A stretch of 64,000 nucleotides of DNA from Rhizobium esperanzae. GTDB lineage: Bacteria; Pseudomonadota; Alphaproteobacteria; Rhizobiales; Rhizobiaceae. This document shows, piece after piece, positions 16,625-26,633 of the stretch; the stretch's first letter is position 1; every line of letters begins with the position of its first letter. The notes beneath the pieces were generated by a model. The model was not told the DNA's origin. It worked only from the letters and a program-made list of their open reading frames with translations, and did not search any database. The position numbers and the translations under genes were made by a program. The DNA is taken from contig NZ_MXPU01000005.1 in the NCBI RefSeq assembly GCF_002204185.1, positions 248,001-312,000 on the forward strand, read 5' to 3'.

Positions 16625-17689
16625 ATGAAATCCATTATCTCATTGATGGCTGCGGCTGCCTTCGGCGTCGCTTCGTTCGTTGCGCCGGCGATGGCCGCCG
16701 ACAAGGGCACCGTCGGCATTGCAATGCCGACCAAGGCTTCGGCCCGCTGGATCGACGACGGCAACAACATCGTCAAGCAGCTGCAGGCTGCCGGTTACGG
16801 CACCGACCTGCAGTATGGCGACGACGACATTCCGAACCAGCTGTCGCAGATCGAAAACATGGTGACCAAGGGCGTCAAGGTCCTCGTCATCGCTTCGATC
16901 GACGGCACGACGCTTTCCGACGTTCTCCAGAAGGCACACGATGCCGGCATCAAGGTCATCGCTTATGACCGCCTGATCCGCGATTCGGCCAACGTCGACT
17001 ACTACGCCACCTTCGACAACTTCCAGGTCGGCGTTCTCCAGGCCAACTCCATCGTTGACGGCCTCGGCCTCAAGGATGGCAAAGGCCCGTTCAACATCGA
17101 ACTCTTCGGCGGTTCGCCGGACGACAACAACGCCTTCTTCTTCTATGATGGCGCAATGTCCGTCCTGCAGCCCTACATCGACTCGGGCAAGCTCGTCGTG
17201 AAGTCCGGCCAGACCGGCATGGACAAGGTCGGCACGCTGCGTTGGGATCCGGCAACGGCCCAGGCTCGCATGGACAATCTGCTCTCGGCAAACTACACCG
17301 ACGCCAAGGTCGATGCCGTCCTGTCTCCCTATGACGGCCTCTCGATCGGCATCATCTCCTCGCTGAAGGGCGTTGGCTACGGTACGGCTGCTCAGCCGCT
17401 GCCGATCGTCACCGGCCAGGACGCTGAAATCCCGTCGGTCAAGTCGATCATTGCTGGCGAACAGCACTCGACGATCTTCAAGGACACCCGCGAACTCGCC
17501 AAGGTCACGGTTGCCATGGTCGATGCCGTCATGTCCGGCAAGGAGCCTGAGGTCAACGACACCAAGACCTACGACAACGGCGTCAAGGTCGTTCCGTCCT
17601 ATCTGCTGAAGCCGGTTGCCGTCGACAAGACCAACTACAAGCAGATCCTGGTCGACAGCGGTTACTACACCGAAGACAAGCTGAAGTAA
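16625..17689 (+). CDS. chvE: Multiple-sugar periplasmic binding protein ChvE
   Basis: 354 residues with a signal peptide cut after APAMA (about residue 24). ChvE motifs include [67 protein letters not shown] and [13 protein letters not shown]. ChvE binds arabinose, galactose, glucose, xylose and some sugar acids in the periplasm. In Agrobacterium it also signals to VirA; here transport is the expected role. First gene of chvE-gguABC, with GGGAGAG before the ATG. A hairpin after the stop favours high expression relative to the ATPase and permease. Confidence 0.95.
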   Translation: MKSIISLMAAAAFGVASFVAPAMAADKGTVGIAMPTKASARWIDDGNNIVKQLQAAGYGTDLQYGDDDIPNQLSQIENMVTKGVKVLVIASIDGTTLSDVLQKAHDAGIKVIAYDRLIRDSANVDYYATFDNFQVGVLQANSIVDGLGLKDGKGPFNIELFGGSPDDNNAFFFYDGAMSVLQPYIDSGKLVVKSGQTGMDKVGTLRWDPATAQARMDNLLSANYTDAKVDAVLSPYDGLSIGIISSLKGVGYGTAAQPLPIVTGQDAEIPSVKSIIAGEQHSTIFKDTRELAKVTVAMVDAVMSGKEPEVNDTKTYDNGVKVVPSYLLKPVAVDKTNYKQILVDSGYYTEDKLK

Positions 17690-17700
17690 GTTAAGCTGGA

Positions 17701-17740
17701 GGCCGGAGCCTGCGCTTGCGGGTTCCGGCCTTCGATTTTA
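17701..17740 (+). terminator. Hairpin after chvE (partial terminator)
   Basis: GGCCGGA and TCCGGCC arms followed by TTCGATTTTA. It sits between chvE and gguA and probably sets the ratio of binding protein to the rest of the transporter. Confidence 0.65.
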
Positions 17741-17785
17741 TGATTACCCATCCATTGACGGGCTGGGGACGCTGGAACTTTGACT

Positions 17786-19324
17786 ATGGACAATACCATC
17801 CTCGAAATGCGGAGCATCACCAAGACGTTCCCCGGCGTCAAGGCGCTGGAGAACGTGAACCTCAAGGTTCGCAAGGGTGAAATTCACGCATTGGTAGGCG
17901 AAAACGGGGCCGGCAAATCGACCCTGATGAAAGTGCTATCGGGTGTTTACCCCACCGGAAGTTATGACGGCGACATCGTCTATGAAGGCGAGACGCGTCA
18001 CTTCAAGGCGCTGAGGGACTCCGAAGAAATCGGCATCGTCATCATCCACCAGGAACTGGCGCTTGTGCCGTTGCTGTCGATCGGCGAAAACATTTTCCTC
18101 GGCAACGAGAATGCCAAGAGCGGCGTCATCAGCTGGGACGAGACCTTCAACCGTACCAAGCAGCTGCTCAAGAAAGTCGGCCTGTCCGAATCTCCGAACA
18201 CGCTGGTGACCGACATCGGCGTCGGCAAGCAGCAGCTCGTCGAGATCGCCAAGGCGCTGTCGAAGAGCGTCAAGCTGCTCATCCTAGACGAGCCGACGGC
18301 GTCGCTCAACGAAAGCGATTCCGATGCGCTGCTCACCCTGCTGATGGAGTTCCGCAAGCAGGGCATCACCTCCATCATCATTTCACACAAGCTGAACGAG
18401 ATCCGTAAGGTCGCAGACCAGATCACCGTCCTGCGCGACGGCATGACCGTCAAGACACTCGACTGTCACGCCGACGAGATCAGCGAAGACATCATCATCC
18501 GCAACATGGTCGGCCGCGATCTCGAAGACCGCTATCCCCCGCGTTCGGTACCGATCGGCGAAACCATTCTCGAAGTGAAGAACTGGAACGCCTATCACCA
18601 GCAGCACCGCGACCGTCAGGTCCTGCACAATATCAACGTCACCGTCCGCAAGGGTGAAGTCGTCGGTATCGCCGGGCTGATGGGGGCAGGGCGCACCGAA
18701 TTCGCCATGAGCCTGTTCGGCAAGTCCTATGGCCACAAGGTCTCGGGCGAGGCGCTGATGCACGGCAAGCCGGTCGACGTCAGCACCGTGCGCAAGGCGA
18801 TCGACGCCGGTCTCGCCTACGTCACCGAAGACCGCAAGCAGCTCGGCCTCGTGCTCAACGACACGATCCTGCACAACACGACGCTCGTCAATCTGAAGGC
18901 GGTGTCGAATGCCTCGGTGATCGACAGCGTCAAGGAATCGCGGGTTGCGACCGATTATCGCTCGAAGCTGCGCATCCGCTCCTCCAGCATCTTCCAGGAA
19001 ACGGTCAATCTTTCCGGCGGCAACCAGCAGAAGGTGGTGCTGTCGAAGTGGCTGTTCTCCGGCCCCGATGTCCTGATCCTGGACGAGCCGACGCGCGGCA
19101 TCGATGTCGGCGCGAAATACGAAATCTATACCATCATCAACCAGCTTGCCGCCGATGGAAAGGGCGTTCTGATGATCTCGTCGGAAATGCCCGAACTGCT
19201 TGGCACTTGTGACCGCATCTACGTGATGAACGAGGGACGCATCGTCGCTGAACTGCCGAAGGGAGAAGCAAGCCAGGAAACCATCATGCGCGCTATCATG
19301 CGCTCAGGGGAGAAGAAACAATGA
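17786..19324 (+). CDS. gguA: Multiple-sugar ABC transporter ATP-binding protein GguA
   Basis: 512 residues from ATG 17786; a TTG two codons earlier is possible. There are two ABC domains in tandem. The first (about 5-240) has [12 protein letters not shown] and [14 protein letters not shown]; its signature is [13 protein letters not shown]. The second (about 260-505) has [30 protein letters not shown] and [13 protein letters not shown]. This is the MglA/XylG/GguA class. It energises uptake of sugars captured by ChvE. The stop overlaps the gguB start by four bases (ATGA), so the two are translationally coupled. Confidence 0.94.
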   Translation: MDNTILEMRSITKTFPGVKALENVNLKVRKGEIHALVGENGAGKSTLMKVLSGVYPTGSYDGDIVYEGETRHFKALRDSEEIGIVIIHQELALVPLLSIGENIFLGNENAKSGVISWDETFNRTKQLLKKVGLSESPNTLVTDIGVGKQQLVEIAKALSKSVKLLILDEPTASLNESDSDALLTLLMEFRKQGITSIIISHKLNEIRKVADQITVLRDGMTVKTLDCHADEISEDIIIRNMVGRDLEDRYPPRSVPIGETILEVKNWNAYHQQHRDRQVLHNINVTVRKGEVVGIAGLMGAGRTEFAMSLFGKSYGHKVSGEALMHGKPVDVSTVRKAIDAGLAYVTEDRKQLGLVLNDTILHNTTLVNLKAVSNASVIDSVKESRVATDYRSKLRIRSSSIFQETVNLSGGNQQKVVLSKWLFSGPDVLILDEPTRGIDVGAKYEIYTIINQLAADGKGVLMISSEMPELLGTCDRIYVMNEGRIVAELPKGEASQETIMRAIMRSGEKKQ

Positions 19325-20532
19325 CGCCGATCAATCAACCCATCGCTGAGCAGGGGCGTGTCGTCTCGATCGGAGACTATATCCGCGGCAACATCCGCGA
19401 ATACGGCATGTTCATCGCACTCATCGCGATCATGGTGTTCTTCCAGTTCTCGACCGGTGGCGTTCTCTTCAGGCCGCTCAACCTGACCAACATCATTCTG
19501 CAGAACTCCTTCATCGTCATCATGGCGCTCGGCATGCTGCTGGTCATCGTTGCCGGCCATATCGATCTGTCGGTCGGCTCCGTCGTCGGCTTCATCGGCG
19601 CCATCGCCGGCGTGATGACGGTGCAGTGGCATACCAACTATGTCCTGGCGGGTGTCGTGTGTCTTGCTCTCGGCGCGGTCGTTGGCGGCGTTCAGGGCTA
19701 TTTCGTCGCCTATCACAAGATCCCGTCCTTCATCGTCACGCTTGCCGGCATGCTGGTCTTCCGCGGCTTGACGCTGTTCGTGATGACGGCATCGGGCACC
19801 GGCACCAGCATCGGTCCGTTCCCGCCGGAGTTCCAGCTGATCAGCATCGGCTTCCTGCCCAACCTTGTCGATATGGGCGGCATCAACTCGACCTCGATCA
19901 TCCTGACGGTCGTCGGCGCCGTGACCCTCTTCTATCTGGCGTGGCGCAAGCGCCTGTCGAACGAGAAGCATGGCAACGACGTCGAGCCGATGGGCTTCTT
20001 CCTTGCCCAGAACATCATAGTCTCGCTCGCCATCCTGGGGCTCGGCTATCAGCTGTCGATTTATCGCGGCTTCCCGAACGTGCTTGTCGTCATGCTCGTC
20101 CTCGTCGCTGCCTATGCCTTCATTACCCGTCGCACGACGATCGGCCGGCGCATCTACGCCATGGGCGGCAACGAGAAGGCCACCAAGCTTTCCGGCATCA
20201 ATACCGAGCGGCTGACCTTCCTGACCTTTGCAAATATGGGTCTGCTTGCGGGTCTCGCTGGTCTCATCGTGGCGCTGCGCCTCAACTCGGCGACGGCCAA
20301 GGGCGGTTTCGGTCTCGAGCTCGACGTGATCGCCGCCTGCTTCATCGGCGGCGCATCGGCCCAGGGCGGCGTCGGCAAGGTGACGGGAGCGGTGATCGGC
20401 GCGCTTATCATGGGTATCATGAACAACGGCATGTCGATCCACGGTCTCGGCACAGACTCGCAGCAGATGGTCAAGGGTGCGGTGCTTCTCGCCGCCGTGT
20501 TCTTCGACGTCTACAACAAGAACAAGGGCTGA
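19321..20532 (+). CDS. gguB: Multiple-sugar ABC transporter permease GguB
   Basis: 403 residues, BPD_transp_2 class, about ten membrane helices. Conserved blocks are [55 protein letters not shown] and [15 protein letters not shown]. It forms the inner-membrane channel for ChvE-delivered sugars with GguA. The start overlaps gguA by four bases. Confidence 0.94.
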   Translation: MTPINQPIAEQGRVVSIGDYIRGNIREYGMFIALIAIMVFFQFSTGGVLFRPLNLTNIILQNSFIVIMALGMLLVIVAGHIDLSVGSVVGFIGAIAGVMTVQWHTNYVLAGVVCLALGAVVGGVQGYFVAYHKIPSFIVTLAGMLVFRGLTLFVMTASGTGTSIGPFPPEFQLISIGFLPNLVDMGGINSTSIILTVVGAVTLFYLAWRKRLSNEKHGNDVEPMGFFLAQNIIVSLAILGLGYQLSIYRGFPNVLVVMLVLVAAYAFITRRTTIGRRIYAMGGNEKATKLSGINTERLTFLTFANMGLLAGLAGLIVALRLNSATAKGGFGLELDVIAACFIGGASAQGGVGKVTGAVIGALIMGIMNNGMSIHGLGTDSQQMVKGAVLLAAVFFDVYNKNKG

Positions 20533-20580
20533 GCGCGTCAGCGCCAGCCCCGGCATTCGCAGTCATATGAAAGTTGGATT

Positions 20581-20616
20581 CCGGCTCCTGATGGAGCCGG
20601 GCAGGCGGAGCTTTTT
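20581..20616 (+). terminator. Hairpin between gguB and gguC
   Basis: CCGGCTCC-TGAT-GGAGCCGG, a perfect 8-bp stem; a T5 tract comes 11 bases later. Perhaps a partial terminator separating transport from metabolic genes. Confidence 0.5.
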
Positions 20617-20648
20617 CTGTCTTCGCCGGAACGAGAAGGATCGAAGTC

Positions 20649-21644
20649 GTGCTTATTTCCCAGATCAAGGGTGCCAACGGAGAGATCATCGTCGCCGTGC
20701 GCGAGCAGGGCGGCGCGGCAAGGTCGGTCAAGAATGCCGGCAGCGTCTATGCGCTGGCGATGGAAGCCGCCGACGGCGGCAAGTCGCTGGCCGCGGTCAT
20801 CGAGGCCCATGGCTACGGCGACGCCGTCGATCTCGATAAAGCCTATGCGGAAGGCCGCTTCCTGCCGCCGATCACCCATCCCGACGCCGCCCACCTGCAT
20901 CTGACCGGCACCGGGCTGACGCATCTCGGCTCAGCCGCCACCCGCGATTCCATGCACAAGAAGACCAGCGAGGCGGCCGAGGAAACGCTGACCGACTCGA
21001 TGAAGATGTTCAAGATGGGCCTTGAGAACGGCAAGCCGAAATCAGGCGAAAAGGGCGTGCAGCCCGAGTGGTTCTACAAGGGCAACGGCTATGGCGCCGC
21101 CGCCCCCGGCGCGCCGCTCGTCTCGCCCTCCTTCGCCCTCGACGGTGGCGAAGAGCCCGAAATGGCCGGCATTTACGTCATCGCCAAGGACGGCTCGCCG
21201 TTCCGCATCGGCTTTGCCCTGTCGAACGAGTTTTCGGACCACGTCACCGAACGGATGAACTATCTCTATCTGGCCCACTCGAAACTGCGCCCGGCCGCCT
21301 ATGGTCCGGAAATCCGCATCGGCGCGCCGCCGGAAGATATTCGTGGCACCTCGCGCATCAAGCGCGGCGACAAGGTGATCTTCGAAAAGCCCTTCCTGTC
21401 GGGGGAGGCGAACATGTCGCACACCTTCGCGAATCTCGAATATCACCATTTCAAATATGGCCTCTTCCGTGTTCCGGGCGATGTTCATGTCCATATGTTC
21501 GGCACCGCGACCCTCTCCTTCGCCGACGGCATCAAGACCGAAGAGGACGACGTCTTCGAAATTGAAGTCGCCGAGTTCGGCCTGCCGCTGCGCAACCCGC
21601 TGAAGGTGGCCGCCGAGGAAGAGATTTCCGTCAAGCAGCTCTGA
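20649..21644 (+). CDS. gguC: GguC / AraD1, FAH-superfamily enzyme
   Basis: 331 residues from a GTG start. The C-terminal half has the fumarylacetoacetate-hydrolase fold: GIYVIAKDGSPFRIGFALSN with EFSDHVTER as the metal-binding Glu/Asp region, and GDVHVHMFGTATLSFADGIK. In Agrobacterium it is the third gene after chvE and is dispensable for transport. Members placed with pentonate dehydratase genes are proposed to dehydrate 2-keto-3-deoxy-pentonate to 2-oxoglutarate semialdehyde. The two following genes here (semialdehyde dehydrogenase and IlvD/EDD dehydratase) supply exactly the neighbouring steps, so I favour that role by inference. N-terminal residues 1-120 are a separate lid-like region. 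Confidence 0.88.
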   Translation: MLISQIKGANGEIIVAVREQGGAARSVKNAGSVYALAMEAADGGKSLAAVIEAHGYGDAVDLDKAYAEGRFLPPITHPDAAHLHLTGTGLTHLGSAATRDSMHKKTSEAAEETLTDSMKMFKMGLENGKPKSGEKGVQPEWFYKGNGYGAAAPGAPLVSPSFALDGGEEPEMAGIYVIAKDGSPFRIGFALSNEFSDHVTERMNYLYLAHSKLRPAAYGPEIRIGAPPEDIRGTSRIKRGDKVIFEKPFLSGEANMSHTFANLEYHHFKYGLFRVPGDVHVHMFGTATLSFADGIKTEEDDVFEIEVAEFGLPLRNPLKVAAEEEISVKQL

Positions 21645-21712
21645 TTTTCGAGGCCTGGCTGCGTCCGCGACCGGGCCGTGTTTGTAAACGGTAAAGGAGG
21701 CTTGTTCAGCCC

Positions 21713-23146
21713 ATGACCATTTATCAAAACCTGATCGCCGGCGAATGGGTCGGCACGAACGCGACGAAGAACATCAACCCGTCGGATACGAACGAAGTCG
21801 TCGGCCTTTATGCCGATGGCAGCGCTGAGGATACGAGAAACGCCATCGCCGCCGCCAAGGCCGCCTTTCCGGCCTGGTCGCGCTCGGGCATCTGGGAACG
21901 CCATGTCATCCTGAAGAAGACCGGCGACGAGATCATGGCCCGCAAGGACGAGCTCGGCGCGCTGCTTGCCCGCGAAGAGGGCAAGACCCTGCCGGAAGCG
22001 ACCGGCGAAGTCATCCGCGCCTCGCAGATCTTCGAATTCTTCGCAGGCGAAGCCCTGCGGCTCGCCGGCGAGGTCATCCCGTCGGTTCGCCCGAACATCG
22101 GCGTCGAGATCACCCGCGAAGCGCTCGGCGTTATCGGCATCATCACGCCGTGGAACTTTCCGATCGCCATTCCGGCCTGGAAGATCGCGCCGGCGCTTTG
22201 CTACGGCAACACCATCGTCTTCAAGCCGGCCGAGCTGGTGCCGGCCTGCTCCTGGGCGATCGTCGATATCCTCAATAGGGCAGGGCTGCCGAAGGGCGTT
22301 CTGAACCTCGTCATGGGCAAGGGATCGGTCGTCGGCCAGGCCATGCTGGAAAGCCCCGACGTTCACGGCATTACCTTTACCGGTTCCACCGGCACCGGCC
22401 GGCGCGTCGCTGCCGCCTCCATCGAGCATAACCGCAAGTTCCAGCTGGAGATGGGCGGCAAGAATCCGATGGTCGTGCTCGACGATGCCGATCTTTCCGT
22501 CGCCGTCGAAGCTGCCGCCAATTCCGGCTTCTTCTCCACCGGCCAGCGCTGCACGGCCTCGTCGCGCCTGATCGTCACCGAAGGCATTCACGACAAGTTC
22601 GTGGCGGCGCTGACCGACAAGCTGAAGACGCTCGTCGTCGACAATGCGCTCAAGGCCGGCACCCATATCGGCCCCGTTGTCGACGAACGGCAGCTGAAGA
22701 CCGATACCGACTATATCGAGATCGGCAAAAAGGAAGGCGCCAAGCTCGCCTTCGGCGGCGAGGTCATCTCGCGCGAAACGCCCGGCTTCTATCTGCAGCC
22801 GACGCTGTTTACCGAAGCGACCAACCAGATGCGCATTTCGCGCGAGGAAATCTTCGGACCCGTCGTCTCGGTGATCCGCGCGAAGGATTACGACGAGGCG
22901 CTTGCCCTTGCCAATGACACGCCCTTCGGCCTTTCTGCCGGCATCGCCACGACCAGCCTGAAACACGCGACGCATTTCAAGCGCAATTCGGAAGCCGGCA
23001 TGGTCATGGTCAACCTGCCGACGGCCGGCGTCGATTTCCACGTTCCGTTCGGCGGCCGCAAGGGGTCGTCCTATGGCCCGCGTGAGCAGGGCAAGTATGC
23101 GAGCGAATTCTTTACTGTGGTCAAGACAGCCTACACGCTGGCTTGA
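21713..23146 (+). CDS. Aldehyde dehydrogenase, probable 2-oxoglutarate semialdehyde dehydrogenase
   Basis: 477 residues, standard ALDH length. Visible are the NAD-binding TPWNFPIAIPAWKIAPAL, the GSTGTGRRV turn, LEMGGKNPMVVLDD (catalytic Glu) and FFSTGQRCTASSRL (catalytic Cys). AAAGGAGG lies upstream of the ATG. Set between gguC and an IlvD/EDD dehydratase, it most likely oxidises 2-oxoglutarate semialdehyde to 2-oxoglutarate, the last step of non-phosphorylative pentose or aldarate catabolism. Succinate semialdehyde or another aldehyde remains possible. Confidence 0.85.
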   Translation: MTIYQNLIAGEWVGTNATKNINPSDTNEVVGLYADGSAEDTRNAIAAAKAAFPAWSRSGIWERHVILKKTGDEIMARKDELGALLAREEGKTLPEATGEVIRASQIFEFFAGEALRLAGEVIPSVRPNIGVEITREALGVIGIITPWNFPIAIPAWKIAPALCYGNTIVFKPAELVPACSWAIVDILNRAGLPKGVLNLVMGKGSVVGQAMLESPDVHGITFTGSTGTGRRVAAASIEHNRKFQLEMGGKNPMVVLDDADLSVAVEAAANSGFFSTGQRCTASSRLIVTEGIHDKFVAALTDKLKTLVVDNALKAGTHIGPVVDERQLKTDTDYIEIGKKEGAKLAFGGEVISRETPGFYLQPTLFTEATNQMRISREEIFGPVVSVIRAKDYDEALALANDTPFGLSAGIATTSLKHATHFKRNSEAGMVMVNLPTAGVDFHVPFGGRKGSSYGPREQGKYASEFFTVVKTAYTLA

Positions 23147-23207
23147 GACATATCCGATGACCCGGGCCGTACGAGGCGGCCCGGCAATCACCTGAAGGAC
23201 AGAGATT

Positions 23208-24947
23208 ATGAAGAAGAAAGCGGAATGGCCGCGCAGGCTGAGGTCGCAGGAATGGTACGGCGGCACGAGCCGCGACGTGATTTATCATCGCGGCTGGCTT
23301 AAGAACCAGGGTTATCCGCACGACCTGTTCGACGGACGGCCTGTCATCGGGATCCTCAACACCTGGTCGGATATGACCCCCTGCAACGGTCATCTCAGAG
23401 AGCTCGCCGAGAAGGTGAAGGCGGGTGTCTGGGAGGCCGGCGGCTTCCCGCTCGAGGTGCCGGTATTCTCGGCATCGGAAAACACCTTCCGTCCGACCGC
23501 GATGATGTACCGCAACCTTGCCGCGCTGGCGGTAGAAGAAGCGATCCGCGGCCAGCCGATGGATGGCTGCGTGCTGCTCGTCGGCTGCGACAAGACCACG
23601 CCGTCGCTGCTGATGGGTGCGGCCTCCTGCGACCTACCGTCGATCGTCGTCACCGGCGGACCGATGCTGAACGGCTATTTCCGCGGCGAGCGCGTCGGCT
23701 CCGGCACGCATCTGTGGAAGTTCTCCGAAATGGTGAAGGCCGGCGAGATGACGCAGGCCGAGTTCCTCGAAGCCGAAGCTTCGATGAGCCGCTCGTCGGG
23801 CACCTGCAACACCATGGGCACGGCCTCGACGATGGCGTCGATGGCCGAGGCGCTCGGCATGGCGCTGTCAGGCAATGCCGCGATCCCCGGCGTCGATTCC
23901 CGCCGCAAGGTCATGGCGCAGCTCACCGGCCGCCGTATCGTGCAGATGGTCAAGGACGATCTGAAGCCCTCGGAGATCATGACGAAGCAGGCCTTCGAGA
24001 ACGCCATCCGCACCAATGCGGCGATCGGCGGATCGACCAATGCCGTCATCCACCTGCTCGCCATTGCCGGCCGCGTCGGCATCGATCTTTCGCTCGACGA
24101 CTGGGACCGCTGCGGCCGCGACGTGCCGACCATCGTCAACCTGATGCCGTCGGGCAAATACCTGATGGAAGAATTCTTCTATGCCGGCGGCCTGCCTGTC
24201 GTGCTGAAGCGCCTCGGCGAAGCCGGCCTGCTGCACAAGGACGCGCTGACAGTGTCCGGCGAAACTGTCTGGGACGAGGTCAAGGACGTCGTCAACTGGA
24301 ACGAGGACGTGATCCTGCCGGCCGAAAAGGCGCTGACCTCTTCCGGCGGCATTGTCGTGCTGCGCGGCAACCTCGCGCCCAAGGGCGCGGTGTTGAAGCC
24401 TTCGGCTGCTTCGCCGCATCTGCTGGTGCACCGGGGCAGGGCGGTCGTGTTCGAGGACATCGACGATTACAAGGCAAAGATCAACGACGACAATCTCGAC
24501 ATCGACGAGAACTGCGTCATGGTGATGAAAAACTGCGGGCCGAAGGGCTATCCCGGCATGGCCGAAGTCGGCAATATGGGCCTGCCGCCGAAGGTGCTGA
24601 AGAAGGGCATCCTCGACATGGTGCGTATATCAGACGCCCGCATGTCCGGAACGGCCTATGGCACGGTGGTGCTGCACACCTCGCCTGAAGCGGCGGTCGG
24701 CGGCCCGCTCGCGGTCGTGAAAACCGGCGACATGATCGAGCTCGACGTGCCGAACCGTCGCCTGCATCTCGACATCTCCGACGAGGAACTGGCGCGCCGT
24801 CTTGCCGAATGGCAGCCGAACCACGATCTGCCGACGTCGGGCTACGCCTACCTGCACCAGCAGCACGTCGAAGGCGCCGACACCGGCGCCGACCTCGACT
24901 TCCTCAAGGGATGTCGCGGAAGCGCAGTCGGCAAGGACAGCCACTGA
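23208..24947 (+). CDS. IlvD/EDD-family sugar-acid dehydratase (arabonate/xylonate type)
   Basis: 579 residues. The Fe-S ligands are in DMTPCNGH, LLVGCDKTTPS and SGTCNTMGTAST, the last two being the characteristic Cys sites of the family. The opening RSQEWYGGTSRDVIYHRGWL is typical of the arabonate/gluconate dehydratase branch rather than of IlvD itself. It should convert an aldonate such as L-arabonate or D-xylonate to the 2-keto-3-deoxy acid in the cytoplasm. Neighbours supply uptake (ChvE/GguAB) and the next steps (GguC, aldehyde dehydrogenase). The sugar dehydrogenase and lactonase needed first are not in the window. Confidence 0.88.
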   Translation: MKKKAEWPRRLRSQEWYGGTSRDVIYHRGWLKNQGYPHDLFDGRPVIGILNTWSDMTPCNGHLRELAEKVKAGVWEAGGFPLEVPVFSASENTFRPTAMMYRNLAALAVEEAIRGQPMDGCVLLVGCDKTTPSLLMGAASCDLPSIVVTGGPMLNGYFRGERVGSGTHLWKFSEMVKAGEMTQAEFLEAEASMSRSSGTCNTMGTASTMASMAEALGMALSGNAAIPGVDSRRKVMAQLTGRRIVQMVKDDLKPSEIMTKQAFENAIRTNAAIGGSTNAVIHLLAIAGRVGIDLSLDDWDRCGRDVPTIVNLMPSGKYLMEEFFYAGGLPVVLKRLGEAGLLHKDALTVSGETVWDEVKDVVNWNEDVILPAEKALTSSGGIVVLRGNLAPKGAVLKPSAASPHLLVHRGRAVVFEDIDDYKAKINDDNLDIDENCVMVMKNCGPKGYPGMAEVGNMGLPPKVLKKGILDMVRISDARMSGTAYGTVVLHTSPEAAVGGPLAVVKTGDMIELDVPNRRLHLDISDEELARRLAEWQPNHDLPTSGYAYLHQQHVEGADTGADLDFLKGCRGSAVGKDSH

Positions 24948-24979
24948 GCAAGGATGCATCCGAGATTGGGATCATTGAA

Positions 24980-25006
24980 AAGGCGGGGTGAGAGCCCGCT
25001 TTTTCT
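24980..25006 (+). terminator. Rho-independent terminator of the chvE-ggu operon
   Basis: GCGGG-GTGAGAG-CCCGC stem with A4 before and TTTTTCTTTT after it, about 35 bases past the dehydratase stop. Confidence 0.85.
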
Positions 25007-25042
25007 TTTGCCCTTGTTCGATACCGATATGGTATTATATCT

Positions 25043-25056
25043 TGTACAAGTGTACA
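25043..25056. promoter_or_regulatory. Operator-like repeat before the antitoxin gene
   Basis: TGTACA-AG-TGTACA. Each half is itself a palindrome. It lies 13-26 bases before the antitoxin start, where Phd-family antitoxins usually bind to repress their own operon. Confidence 0.55.
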
Positions 25057-25068
25057 GGAGATATGGTC

Positions 25069-25311
25069 ATGTCCAAGGTCATCGGCGCGGCGGAGTTCAA
25101 GGCGAAATGCCTGAACCTGATCGATCAGATGCGGAACGACGATCAATCGATCGTCATCACCAAGCGGGGCAAACCGGTAGCGGTGCTGTCGCCGGCACCT
25201 GACACCGGCAGCCGCAAGAGCATCATCGGCGCGATGAAGGGGAGCGTCATGCGCTATGACGATCCGCTGTCTCCGGTCGTTGAACCGGAAGATTGGGACG
25301 CCCTCCGTTGA
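25069..25311 (+). CDS. Phd/YefM-family antitoxin
   Basis: 80 residues from ATG 25069, with CAGGAG eight bases upstream; an ATG two codons earlier is too close to that site. The N-terminal half (GAAEFKAKCLNLIDQMRNDD then QSIVITKRGKPVAVLSP) is the classic Phd/YefM DNA-binding fold. The C-terminal tail (MRYDDPLSPVVEPEDWDALR) would wrap the toxin. It should neutralise the downstream VapC and repress the operon. Its stop overlaps the toxin start. Confidence 0.88.
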   Translation: MSKVIGAAEFKAKCLNLIDQMRNDDQSIVITKRGKPVAVLSPAPDTGSRKSIIGAMKGSVMRYDDPLSPVVEPEDWDALR

Positions 25312-25718
25312 TCGTCATCGATACGCATATTCTCGTCTGGGCAATGCAGGACGATGCCCGTCTTGGCGCGCAAGCCCGTCGCATCATCGACGAGATGACT
25401 GGGAAAAGCCGGATACTGGTGTCGGCAATCACACCCTGGGAGATCGCGATGCTGGTGCAGAAGGGGCGCCTGGCGCTTGGCGACGACGTCGGGCGATGGA
25501 TCGATGGTGCGCTGTCGCTGGCCGGACTCCAGCTTGCGCCGATCGAGCCCTCCATCGCCGTAGACAGCGTTCGGCTCCCCGGCGAATTTCATGCCGACCC
25601 CGCCGACCGCATCATCGTGGCCACGGCCCGTTTCCATCGTGTGCCGCTGCTTACGGCCGATCAGGCGATCCTCAGCTACGGCGCGCGCGGCCACCTGCAG
25701 GCTCTTGCCGCAGGCTAG
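25308..25718 (+). CDS. vapC: VapC-like PIN-domain toxin
   Basis: About 136 residues. The PIN-domain acidic residues are visible: IDTHILVW (first Asp), SAITPWEIAMLV (Glu), and DPADRIIVATARF with LLTADQAIL (third and fourth acidic positions). It is a Mg-dependent RNase toxin that typically cuts tRNA or rRNA. The start is most likely the TTG at 25308, which overlaps the antitoxin stop (TTGA), so production depends on antitoxin translation. A TTG at 25293 is also in frame. The pair is inserted between the sugar operon and the ATP-grasp operon. Confidence 0.88.
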   Translation: MIVIDTHILVWAMQDDARLGAQARRIIDEMTGKSRILVSAITPWEIAMLVQKGRLALGDDVGRWIDGALSLAGLQLAPIEPSIAVDSVRLPGEFHADPADRIIVATARFHRVPLLTADQAILSYGARGHLQALAAG

Positions 25719-25796
25719 AATAGCTGGTCGCGACTTGGCTGTGCGAAAAGCGCCATGCGGCGTTCGTCCGTCATGTTCGAAAAGCGTGCAGAGCCC

Positions 25797-26621
25797 TCAG
25801 CTCTGGCTCTGGCTTTGCATCTGTCCGCCGTTCTCGACCTTGACGGTCACCGACAGTGTTTCACCCGGCGTGCCGATGCGCATGCCGGAGATCGGCGCCG
25901 CGTCGCGGTAGCAGAGGCCGGAGGCGATCCTGACGTAGCGGGCATCCGGGCAGATCTCGTTGGCCGGATCGAAGCCGACCCAGCCGAGGCCGGGAATATG
26001 GGCCTCTGCCCAGGCATGGGTCGCCGCCTGCTCGATCTTTTCCTCCATCATCAGATAGCCGGAGACGTAACGAGCGGGGACCTGCAGGGCGCGGGCGGCG
26101 GACACGAAGATATGCGCGTGGTCCTGGCAGACGCCGCTCTTCTTCTCCAGCGCCTGTTCGGCCGTCGTCGCGGCGTTGCTGGTGCCGGGCTTATAGTCGA
26201 CCGTCTCATGGATTGCCGCCATCAGCGCATGCATGCGGGCAAGCTCGTTGTCGCCGCCGACGCTCTTGACGAGTTCCTTGATGAGCTTGCCGCCCTTGGT
26301 CAGCGGCGTCTCGCGCAGGAAGAGCCAAAGCGGGCAGAAGCCGGTGTGCTGGCCGGTGACGCCGTTATTGTCCACCGTCTCGACCTCGCCTTCGGCCAGG
26401 ATCCGCGTCATGTGTTGCGCGCCTTCCAGCGAGACCAGATTGACATGGTTGCCGTACTGGTCGTCATACTCCACCTCGGGCGTGGCGCCCTCGACGTTCA
26501 ACGACCATCCAAGCACCTTCTGAGCAACTGATGACGGCGGCGTCAGCCTGAGGCGCTGCAGCGAGAACTGCGCCGGTTCGTCGTAGCGGTATTCGGTGAG
26601 GTGGCTGATCTTCAGTCTCAT
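25797..26621 (-). CDS. Transglutaminase-like protein of the ATP-grasp/alpha-E operon
   Basis: 274 residues. It begins MRLKISHLTEYRYDEPAQFS, the bacterial transglutaminase N-terminal beta domain. The papain-like core has KKSGVCQDHAHIFVSAARAL (Cys), THAWAEA (His) and VGFDPAN (Asp). These proteins lack a signal peptide and act in the cytoplasm as amidases, ligases or proteases of unknown target. It is the third gene of a three-gene operon, 12 bases after the alpha-E gene. The association of these three families is widespread in proteobacteria and actinobacteria, which suggests a joint peptide-modifying function. Confidence 0.88.
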   Translation of the reverse strand: MRLKISHLTEYRYDEPAQFSLQRLRLTPPSSVAQKVLGWSLNVEGATPEVEYDDQYGNHVNLVSLEGAQHMTRILAEGEVETVDNNGVTGQHTGFCPLWLFLRETPLTKGGKLIKELVKSVGGDNELARMHALMAAIHETVDYKPGTSNAATTAEQALEKKSGVCQDHAHIFVSAARALQVPARYVSGYLMMEEKIEQAATHAWAEAHIPGLGWVGFDPANEICPDARYVRIASGLCYRDAAPISGMRIGTPGETLSVTVKVENGGQMQSQSQS

Positions 26622-26633
26622 GGTCTGATCCGC

